From the NCBI RefSeq assembly GCF_001421765.1, contig NZ_LMLA01000006.1, forward strand, positions 1 to 64,000: a DNA stretch of 64,000 nt. The letters run 5' to 3'. The stretch's first letter is position 1; each line of letters opens with the position of its first letter. The stretch comes from Sphingomonas sp. Leaf32. GTDB lineage: Bacteria > Pseudomonadota > Alphaproteobacteria > Sphingomonadales > Sphingomonadaceae. The position numbers were made by a program, and so were the translations under genes. This document shows, in pieces, positions 57,161 through 64,000 of the stretch. The notes below the pieces were generated by a model. It was given only the letters and a program-made list of their open reading frames with translations, did not search any database and was not told the origin of the DNA.

Positions 57161-58055
57161 TCACGTCAGCGCAGGGAGCGCGTTAAGATGCTTCTCGAGC
57201 GTGATCGGATACTCGCGCACGCGCACGCCGGTCGCGTTGTAGATCGCGTTGGCGATCGCTGGCGCGACTCCGGTCAGGCCCAGTTCGCCGACGCCCTTGG
57301 CCTTCACCGGCGAGATCGTCGGATCGATCTCGTCGATGAAGAAGGCGTCGAGATGCGGGATGTCGGCGTGTACCGGTACTTCGTAGCCCGCAAGATCGTG
57401 ATTCACGAAAAAGCCGAAGCGCTTGTCGATCGCCATGTCCTCCATCAGCGCAGCACCGATGCCCATCACCATCCCGCCGATTATTTGGCTACGCGCTGTC
57501 TTGGGGTTGAGGATGCGTCCCGCTGCACAGACCGCAAGCATCCGTCGCACCCGGACCTCCCCGGTATAGGCGTCGACCGCGACCTCGGCAAAATGGGCGC
57601 CGAAGGTCTGTTGCTGGAACTGATCGGCGAGCTTGGCGAACTCCATCAGGTCCTCGACCACGATGTCGCCGTCCCTGACCGCGTCGGTGAGCTTTACTGA
57701 TCGGTCGCCGCTTCGCACCTGCCCATCGGCAAAATCGACGTCGGCGGTGTTGAAGCCGAGCCGCTGGGCGACGGTCTCGCGCAACTTTATGCACGCGGCA
57801 TAGACGCCGGCGGTGACCGAAGGCGCGCCCTGCTGGCCGCCCGATCCCGGCGTTTCCGGGAAGGTGGAGTCGCCGAGTTTGACGACGATCCGGTCGGGCG
57901 CAACGCCCATCATCTCTGCCGCGGTCTGCTGGACGACGGTATAGCTGCCGGTGCCGATATCCGTCATGTCGGTTTCGATCGTCACCACGCCGTTCCGATC
58001 GAGCCTCGCCCGCGCGCCGGCCTTGGCGATCTTGCCAACACGGATCGCCCCTGCC
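57161..58055 (-). pseudogene. 5'-truncated molybdopterin-binding aldehyde/xanthine dehydrogenase subunit
   Basis: About 298 codons of the C-terminal half of a large (~730-aa) Mo-binding subunit remain: VTIETDMTDIGTGSYTVVQQ, LGDSTFPETPGSGGQQGAPS and the closing PVKAKGVGELGLTGVAPAIA with the catalytic-type GVGE. Homology stops near 58055 (AGAIRVGKI). The DNA beyond is the start of the TonB receptor on the opposite strand, so the N-terminal half and promoter are gone. It is presumed inactive. Confidence 0.85.
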
Positions 58056-58064
58056 ACTGGAAAA

Positions 58065-60269
58065 ATGACGGGGCGGGTCGGCCTGCGACGGCTGCTGCGT
58101 ACGAGCGGAATGGTAGCATTTGCTGTTGGCATGACGGCACCCGTTCGTGCGCAGGCGGTAGACGAAGACGAAGAACGCGCTGAGATCGTCGTCACCGCGA
58201 CGCGCAGCGGACAGCGGCTGGTCGACGTGCCCGCCGACGTAACCGTGAAGAACATCGACACGCTTCGGCGTGACGGCTTCACCTTTGGAACCGACGAGTT
58301 TCGCGGGGTGCCGGGCGTGTCTTTTCGTCGCGGTGAGGGTGATGGCGACGAATTCCCCTATGTCTCGATCCGCGGATCGAACGGGACCGAAGGCTATCTG
58401 ACGCTCATCGACGGGATGCCGTTCGATCTCAATGAGGAAGGCGCGCTGGGGATCGTCCCCTACCCCGCCCTGTCGCGCGTCGAGGTGGTGAAGGGACCGG
58501 CGTCGGCGCTGTATGGTCGCGGCGCACTGTACGGCGTGGTCAATTACATCACGCGCGCGCCGGGCGCCGACCGGATCGAGGCGGCGGTAACCGGCGGCAG
58601 CGACGAATACTACCGGGGCGAGTTGTCCCTATCCCGACGGATCGGCGACGATTTGGGTATGATCGCGACGGCCGCCTATGAGGATTACGGCGGCTGGCGC
58701 GAGAATGGCGCCCGGCGGCAGTTGAACCTGTTCGCAAAGCTGACATGGGCGCTGGACGCGCGCACCGACGTGTCGCTGTACGGCACCTATCTAGATCGCC
58801 GGTCGGAGACGCCGAGCGTCCTGCCGTTCGATGCCGCCCGCCGTCCGATCGACGTGACCGGCGGGCAGCGGGCGTTCAACGGCTATGGCAATCCGCGATC
58901 GGTGGTCGAGGGCGGGCTGGGCGCGATCCGCGTCGAGCATCGCGCCAGCGACGCGCTGACCCTGACCGCGACCGGCCAGTATCGCAAATTCGACTTCGAC
59001 AACCGGTTGAACTTCTACGACCCGTTCGGCTTCGCGCCGCAGCGTGGCGTCTTCGGCATCAACGGCTTCTACGGCGCGCAGAAGTTCGACGTCGCCTATG
59101 GCGAGCTGACCGCGCGCTACGAGGCGGGCGCGCACCGTATCGTCGCCGGCATCACCGGGGAGCGTGCGTTGTCGCGCGCCGACAATCGCTGGTCGGGGCA
59201 GAACGGCTTCACATCCGCCTGCGGCTTCACCTTCTATTCGGTCGAGATCGATTACTTGCGCGGCGGCGTCGCCAATGCGGGCGCGCCGTGCTTCGTCGTG
59301 GACGATCCGCTCAGCCGCAACCGCCTCGTCACCACCTATGTCTCCGCCTTCGCGCAGGATGAGATCGCACTGTCCGATCGCCTGTTCCTGACCGTCGGCG
59401 GCCGCTACGACCGGTTCCGGCGCACCGCGCGCTTCTTGCCCATCGCCGGCAAGTTCGACGGATCGCAGGACGCCGCGACCGCCAATGCCTTCTCGCCCAA
59501 GGCGGCGCTGTCGTGGCGCTATGGCGGGGGGCAGGTCTATGCCTCCTATGGCCGGGGCTTCAATTCCAATTTCGGTCCGACGTTCGAATGGAATGCCGAC
59601 CAATATGCGCGTCCCGAACAGCGCCCGACGACGCTCGACAGCGTCGAACTGGGGTGGAAGGGCCGCGCGCTGGACGACACGCTGGGCTTTGCGCTGACCG
59701 GCTTCTGGTCGATCCAGCGCAACCGCCGCGCGATCGTCCCCAATCCGGCGGCGGCGAATGATTTCACGCAGCCATCGAACCTCATCACTTATGGCGACCG
59801 CTACGAAAGCAAGGGGATCGAGGCGGCGCTGGACATCCGCCCGCGCGACGGCACATCGGTGCAGATTCAGTACACGCATGTCGCGCCGCGCTGGGAAGAC
59901 TATGCCGTGCAGGAGTTTGCCGGCCCGCTCGACCTGTCGGGCAAGACGCCGACCGGGATCGCGCCGAACATCATCTATGTCGCGAGCGAACAGCGCATCG
60001 CGCCGTGGCTGTCGGCGCGCGGCATCGTCGAATGGTATGACGATTATCAGATCACCGCGGACAATCGCGTGCAGGGCGGCGGCTACACGCTGGTGACGCT
60101 GGGCGCGCGGATCCAGCCGGCCGCGTGGAAGGGCCTGTCGCTCGACCTCACGCTGCTGAACGCGCTTGATGAACGCTACGGCTTCTTCTTCGGCGGCACC
60201 ACCGCGCCGACCTATGCCACGCCGGGTCCGCCGCGCCAGTTCCGCGCCGCGCTGCGGGCTGGGTTCTGA
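58065..60269 (+). CDS. TonB-dependent receptor (iron-complex type)
   Basis: 734 aa from the ATG at 58065. A signal peptide (TSGMVAFAVGMTAPVRAQA) is followed by the TonB box EIVVTATRSGQRL, a plug (RGSNGTEGYLTLIDGMPFDL and RVEVVKGPASALYGRGALYG) and a beta-barrel ending in RAALRAGF. It is FecA/FhuA-like in layout. It starts an operon with the ABC importer genes, overlapping the next gene at TGATG. The probable substrate is a ferric siderophore or related metal complex. Confidence 0.92.
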   Translation: MTGRVGLRRLLRTSGMVAFAVGMTAPVRAQAVDEDEERAEIVVTATRSGQRLVDVPADVTVKNIDTLRRDGFTFGTDEFRGVPGVSFRRGEGDGDEFPYVSIRGSNGTEGYLTLIDGMPFDLNEEGALGIVPYPALSRVEVVKGPASALYGRGALYGVVNYITRAPGADRIEAAVTGGSDEYYRGELSLSRRIGDDLGMIATAAYEDYGGWRENGARRQLNLFAKLTWALDARTDVSLYGTYLDRRSETPSVLPFDAARRPIDVTGGQRAFNGYGNPRSVVEGGLGAIRVEHRASDALTLTATGQYRKFDFDNRLNFYDPFGFAPQRGVFGINGFYGAQKFDVAYGELTARYEAGAHRIVAGITGERALSRADNRWSGQNGFTSACGFTFYSVEIDYLRGGVANAGAPCFVVDDPLSRNRLVTTYVSAFAQDEIALSDRLFLTVGGRYDRFRRTARFLPIAGKFDGSQDAATANAFSPKAALSWRYGGGQVYASYGRGFNSNFGPTFEWNADQYARPEQRPTTLDSVELGWKGRALDDTLGFALTGFWSIQRNRRAIVPNPAAANDFTQPSNLITYGDRYESKGIEAALDIRPRDGTSVQIQYTHVAPRWEDYAVQEFAGPLDLSGKTPTGIAPNIIYVASEQRIAPWLSARGIVEWYDDYQITADNRVQGGGYTLVTLGARIQPAAWKGLSLDLTLLNALDERYGFFFGGTTAPTYATPGPPRQFRAALRAGF

Positions 60270-61444
60270 TGCGGGCGGTGCTGCTCGCGCTGGCGCTGCT
60301 GGCCGGCTGCGATCGGGCGCCGGAGACGACGCCATCGCAGACGGCCGTCGCGGGGCGCGAGATCGCCATGCCGTTCGCGAAGACTTTCCGCGTGGTCGAC
60401 CGCGACGGCTACCGCGTCGTCGACCTCAAGGCATCGGTGGTGAGCTGGGGCGGCGATGCGGTCGGTGAGGAGCAATTCCGGCGACTGGTGCTGGTGCCGC
60501 GCGGAGCGACCGCACCACCGCTGACCGGCGATCTCGCGGGCGCGACGCTGATCCGCACCCCCGTGATGCGGATCGCGAGCAACACCGCGTTCCACGAGGC
60601 GATCACGAAGGCGCTGGACATCAACGACCGGCTGGTGGCGGTCGGCGGGGTCAAGTCGTGGGACGATTCGCTCCGCGCCCGCGTCCGCGTGGGACAGGTG
60701 CGGCAGATCGGCTATGGCTGGCACAGCCCGCCCGATCTCGACGCGCTGGTCGCCGCGAAGCCCGACGTGCTGCTGATGAGCATGGAGGACATGAAGAGCG
60801 TCGGCGCGCTGCCGCGCATCGCCGCGCTGGGCGTGCCCGTCGTGCCGGTCTTCGCCGAGAACGAGCCGGACTATATGGGTCGCGTCGATTATGTCCGGCT
60901 GGTCGGGATGCTGACCGCGCGGGAGCGCGAGGCGAACAGGTTCGCGGACACGGTCGCCCGTAACGTCGATGCACTGAAGAAGGCCGCCGCCGCGCAGCCG
61001 ACCCGATCGGTCATGTCGGCCTGGTTCGCCGGCGGCGACCGGTGGAACCCGACGATCCGCAACGCGGACGGGAAGCTGTTGCGCGACGCCAACGGCCGCA
61101 ATCCGTTCCAGGAGACCGACGATCCGCGCAAGGACAGCTTCAACGAAATCTCGACCGAGCAGCTGATCGCGACAGGCACCGACGCCGACTGCTGGATCCT
61201 GCGCGACACCCATTCGCTGCCGTTTCGCGATGTCGCCACCCTGCGCCGCTTCAAGGCGTATCGCGAGGGCTGCGTGTTCGCGGGCGACGGCATGTACAAG
61301 CCGGCGGCGGATGCCTTCGACTTATACGAGACGGCGTTCATTCGGCCCGACTTGGTGCTGGGCGACATCGTGCGGATGCTGCACCCGGCGCTGAGGACCG
61401 GACCGTTCCGCTACATCCGCCCCGATACGACGGTGCCGCGATGA
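60269..61444 (+). CDS. ABC transporter substrate-binding lipoprotein (FecB/BtuF-like)
   Basis: 391 aa with a lipobox LLALALLAGCDRA. The periplasmic-binding fold is indicated by DINDRLVAVGG, PPDLDALVAAKPDVLLMS and RIAALGVPVVPVF. It overlaps the receptor stop and the permease start by 1 and 4 bases. It delivers the imported complex to the permease. The substrate is not determined. Confidence 0.9.
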   Translation: MRAVLLALALLAGCDRAPETTPSQTAVAGREIAMPFAKTFRVVDRDGYRVVDLKASVVSWGGDAVGEEQFRRLVLVPRGATAPPLTGDLAGATLIRTPVMRIASNTAFHEAITKALDINDRLVAVGGVKSWDDSLRARVRVGQVRQIGYGWHSPPDLDALVAAKPDVLLMSMEDMKSVGALPRIAALGVPVVPVFAENEPDYMGRVDYVRLVGMLTAREREANRFADTVARNVDALKKAAAAQPTRSVMSAWFAGGDRWNPTIRNADGKLLRDANGRNPFQETDDPRKDSFNEISTEQLIATGTDADCWILRDTHSLPFRDVATLRRFKAYREGCVFAGDGMYKPAADAFDLYETAFIRPDLVLGDIVRMLHPALRTGPFRYIRPDTTVPR

Positions 61445-62475
61445 CGCCGGCGATCCGGAGCATGATCGGCGGCACGGCGTTGCTAGTCGTCCTGCTGGCC
61501 GCCGCGCTGTTCGCCCTGTCGTGGGGAACGGTCGGCATCGGCTTCGGCGACGTGCTGGCGGCGCTGGCCGGGCGCGGAGATCCCGGGACGGCGCAGATCG
61601 TCACCGGCCTGCGCCTGCCGCGGATCGTCACCGCGATCGTCGCCGGCAGCGCACTGGGGTTGAGCGGCGTGCTGATGCAGGCGCTGTTCCGCAATCCGAT
61701 GGCCGATGCCTGGTCGCTGGGCCTGACCGCGGGCGGCCAGCTCGGCGTCGCCCTGCTGGTGACCGCCGCGGCCTTTTCCGGACCGGAGGCTGTGTCGTTC
61801 CTGCGCGATTTCGAGGGGCCGTCGATCACCGTGGGGGCGATGATCGGCATCGGCGGCTTCGCGCTGGCGATGGCCGCGCTTGCGCGCCGGGTGGGGACGG
61901 TCACGTTGCTCGTGGTCGGCCTGATGCTAGGCTTCACCGTGCAGGGGATCGTCAGCGTCGTGCTGCATTTCGCCAATCGCGTCGGCGGGCGGGTCTTCTC
62001 CGGATGGAGCGACGGCAATTTCGCTAGCGTTACCACGGCGGACTTGCCGATGCTGGTCGTGCCGGTGCTGGCCGGCGTAGCGCTCGCGCTGGTCAATGCC
62101 AAGCCGCTGACCGCGCTGCTCCTGGGGGAGACCTTTGCGCGCAGCCTGGGCACCGATGTGACGCGCCTTCGCCGGCTGACGCTGGCGGCGGTGGTGCTGC
62201 TGGTCGCGCCCGTCACCGCCTATTGCGGGCCGGTGACGTTCGTCGGGCTGATCGTGCCGCATCTGGCGCGTGCCATCGTCGGCACCGCGCGGATCATGCC
62301 GCTGATGCCGCTCGGCGCGCTCGCCGGTGCGGTGCTGGCGCTGGCGGCGGATCTCGTCGTCCATGCGCCGTGGGAGCAGCATTTCCTGCACCTCAACGCC
62401 GTGCTGGCGCTGGTCGGCGCGCCGGTGGTGATCGCGCTGCTGGTCTTCTCCCCGACGATGCGGGGGCAACGCTGA
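61441..62475 (+). CDS. FecCD-family ABC permease
   Basis: 344 aa from the ATG at 61441, ~9-10 membrane helices. Typical FecCD blocks are TGLRLPRIVTAIVAGSALGL, VLMQALFRNPMADAWSLG and VTFVGLIVPHLARAIVG. A longer upstream frame overlaps the binding-protein gene and was discarded. It acts with the ATPase at 62475. Confidence 0.93.
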   Translation: MTPAIRSMIGGTALLVVLLAAALFALSWGTVGIGFGDVLAALAGRGDPGTAQIVTGLRLPRIVTAIVAGSALGLSGVLMQALFRNPMADAWSLGLTAGGQLGVALLVTAAAFSGPEAVSFLRDFEGPSITVGAMIGIGGFALAMAALARRVGTVTLLVVGLMLGFTVQGIVSVVLHFANRVGGRVFSGWSDGNFASVTTADLPMLVVPVLAGVALALVNAKPLTALLLGETFARSLGTDVTRLRRLTLAAVVLLVAPVTAYCGPVTFVGLIVPHLARAIVGTARIMPLMPLGALAGAVLALAADLVVHAPWEQHFLHLNAVLALVGAPVVIALLVFSPTMRGQR

Positions 62476-63242
62476 TGCTGCGGCTGCAATCGCTGTCCGT
62501 CGGCTACGGCGCGCCGCGCGGTACCGTGCTCGCGGACCTCGATGTCGCGGTCACGCCGGGTAGCTTCGTCTGCGTGCTCGGACGCAACGGCGCGGGCAAG
62601 TCGACGCTGATGCGCACGATCGCCGGCCTGCAATGCGCGGTCGGCGGCGCGGCGTTGCTCGATGACGAGGATATCACGGCCCTGCGTCCGCAGGCGCGGG
62701 CGCAGCGCGTCGCGGTCGTGCTGACCGAACGCGCCGCCAGCCCCGGCCTGACCGTAGACGACGTGGTTTCGATGGGCCGCCAGCCCTTCACCGGCTGGCA
62801 GGGGCGGCTGACCACCGACGACCGGCGGCAGGTGGCGGAAGCGTTGGCGATGGCCGGGGCGACGCCGTTCGCGGCGCGGCTGTTCGACGACCTGTCCGAC
62901 GGCGAGCGGCAGCGCGTGATGATCGCGCGCGCGATCGCCCAGTCGCCCCGGCTGATGATCCTCGACGAGATCACCGCCTTCCTCGACTTACCCGGCCGCG
63001 TGGAGACGATGGCGTTGCTGCGTGCTCACGCCCTTGCGACCGGCGGGATCGTGCTGCTGTCGAGCCATGACCTCGACCTGTCGCTGCAACTGGCCGACAG
63101 CGTGTGGCTGCTCGACGGACAGGGCGGTATGGCGGTGGGCAGCGCGGCGGACCTGATCGCCGCCGGCCATGTCGGACGCGCATTCGATACCGCCGCTGTC
63201 CGCTTTTCGCCCACGCTCGGGGGGTTCGAGTTGGTCGCATGA
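62475..63242 (+). CDS. ABC transporter ATP-binding protein (FecE-like)
   Basis: 255 aa. Walker A is LGRNGAGKSTLMRT, the signature FDDLSDGERQRVMIARAIAQ, Walker B PRLMILDEITAFLDL and the switch His in LLSSHDLDLS. The ATG overlaps the permease stop (TGATG). It powers the iron-complex importer. Confidence 0.95.
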   Translation: MLRLQSLSVGYGAPRGTVLADLDVAVTPGSFVCVLGRNGAGKSTLMRTIAGLQCAVGGAALLDDEDITALRPQARAQRVAVVLTERAASPGLTVDDVVSMGRQPFTGWQGRLTTDDRRQVAEALAMAGATPFAARLFDDLSDGERQRVMIARAIAQSPRLMILDEITAFLDLPGRVETMALLRAHALATGGIVLLSSHDLDLSLQLADSVWLLDGQGGMAVGSAADLIAAGHVGRAFDTAAVRFSPTLGGFELVA

Positions 63243-64000
63243 AGGCGGTGCTAATCCCGCTGGCGTTCGTCGTGGCCCCCGCATGGGGACAGGACGCGGT
63301 CGTCGCCCCCGTGCCGGCCGAGCAGGATGCTCCGCCACCCATGTCGACGCCGGGCCGCGCCGGGGAAAACGCCGTGCGACAGGCCGAGGATGCGTTTGGC
63401 TTCAGCGTGGGGCGCGAGAGCCTCGGCCTCTACTCCTCCGCCAATGTGCGCGGCTTTTCGCCGTTCGCGGCGGGCAATGTCCGCATCGAGGGGCTGTATT
63501 TCGATCCCTTCCTCACCCTGATCCAGCGATTGCGTCAGTCGACGTCGATCCGCGTCGGCCTGTCCGCGCAGGGCTATCCCTTTCCGTCCCCGACGGGAAT
63601 CGTCGACTACAGCTTCCGCAAGCCCGGCGACACCGCGTCGCTGTCGGTCCTGGTCAGCGGCGACAGCTACGGCAATGCCGGGCTGGAACTGGACGGGGCG
63701 TTGCCGCTGTCGCCGACCCTCAGCCTCGGGTTCGGTGTGCAAGGATCGCGCACCAGCTATGCCGACGGCATCGACAACCGGTCGCATAACGAGGCGGTGT
63801 CGCTCCGCTGGCGGCCGTCGCCGGATATCGAGGTGATCCCGTTCTGGGCGCGCAGCCAGGTGATCGACGACGAGGCCGGTCCGACCTATGTTCCGGCCGG
63901 TCCCTATCTGCCGCCGCACATTCCGCGACGACGCTATGATGGCCCGGCATGGAGCGACTACAATAGCGTTGGCGGTCTTCAGGGTGTGCTTGCCACGCTG
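63239..64000 (+). CDS. Probable second TonB-dependent receptor, partial
   Basis: At least 254 aa from the ATG at 63239, running beyond the window; it overlaps the ATPase stop by 4 bases. A signal peptide (AVLIPLAFVVAPAWGQ) precedes a plug-like region (EDAFGFSVGRESLGLYSSAN, FSPFAAGNVRIEGLYFDPFL) and then strands typical of an outer membrane barrel. It may be a second receptor of the same importer. The lack of a full plug and barrel in view limits certainty. Confidence 0.75.
   Translation, partial: MKAVLIPLAFVVAPAWGQDAVVAPVPAEQDAPPPMSTPGRAGENAVRQAEDAFGFSVGRESLGLYSSANVRGFSPFAAGNVRIEGLYFDPFLTLIQRLRQSTSIRVGLSAQGYPFPSPTGIVDYSFRKPGDTASLSVLVSGDSYGNAGLELDGALPLSPTLSLGFGVQGSRTSYADGIDNRSHNEAVSLRWRPSPDIEVIPFWARSQVIDDEAGPTYVPAGPYLPPHIPRRRYDGPAWSDYNSVGGLQGVLATL

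Noticed and set aside
58791..60335. 514-codon minus-strand frame antisense to the TonB receptor
   Set aside because: Composition is typical of antisense to a high-G+C gene, with no recognisable domain.
1..64000. CRISPR array
   Set aside because: No set of regularly spaced short direct repeats was seen.

Overview
The window reads as DNA from an alphaproteobacterium of the Sphingomonadaceae type, probably Sphingomonas or a close relative. This is inferred from the high G+C content, several large TonB-dependent receptors with EIVVTA-type TonB boxes, Tat leaders, a kdgD uronate pathway, and a small tyrosine recombinase of a kind I associate with sphingomonad plasmids and islands. I cannot tell chromosome from large plasmid. 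No tRNA, rRNA, CRISPR array or replication origin was seen.

Layout. (1) About 295-9671, minus strand: a tightly coupled operon of a 256-aa unknown, a 2062-aa nuclease-STAND-helical-repeat protein, a 241-aa helical protein and a 526-aa DUF4365-like nuclease. This is the best candidate for an undescribed anti-phage system. Its upstream side ends at a decayed IS end near 10.0-10.1 kb. (2) 10.5-12.35 kb: a fluoride riboswitch controlling a CLC-F-type transporter and a DUF190 protein. (3) 12.5-15.6 kb: DUF305 protein, YVTN beta-propeller protein, ECF sigma factor and membrane anti-sigma factor. (4) 15.65-21.2 kb: a sulfite module with a cytosolic-type sulfite oxidase plus MgtC-like protein on the minus strand, and LysR, TehA/SLAC1-type exporter, Tat-exported sulfite dehydrogenase and cytochrome c on the plus strand. 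(5) 21.3-28.9 kb: heavy-metal resistance, with a CDF-czcCBA operon, a divergent MerR regulator with a palindromic operator, and two small cysteine-containing exported proteins.

(6) 29.1-36.1 kb: accessory DNA with a tyrosine recombinase, a VOC protein, a second defence candidate (DUF4297-like nuclease plus HerA ATPase) and a complete IS3-family element with matching ends and a CAG target duplication. (7) 36.7-46.4 kb: a sugar-acid (uronate/aldarate) utilisation locus with TonB receptor, GudP-like MFS transporter, an unrecognised 612-aa Tat-exported enzyme, type-B carboxylesterase, LysR regulator and kdgD. (8) 46.5-47.35 kb: a decayed IS5/IS427-type element whose right end matches the remnant at 10 kb. 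(9) 47.8-51.0 kb: a four-gene overlapping operon (glycosyltransferase, acyl-CoA dehydrogenase homologue, PIG-L deacetylase, NodS-like methyltransferase). (10) 51.1-53.7 kb: SRPBCC protein, zinc alcohol dehydrogenase and SDR operon. (11) 53.95-56.4 kb: a GH95 alpha-fucosidase-type enzyme. (12) 56.6-58.06 kb: a frameshifted cupin and a 5'-truncated molybdopterin dehydrogenase, ending abruptly at (13) 58.07-64.0 kb, a TonB receptor plus iron-complex-type ABC importer and a second receptor-like gene that runs off the window.

The common theme is a metabolic and stress backbone (fluoride, sulfite, metals, uronates, iron complexes) interrupted by accessory DNA with two nuclease/ATPase defence candidates and IS debris. 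Family assignments come from reading motifs by eye; no database search was run.
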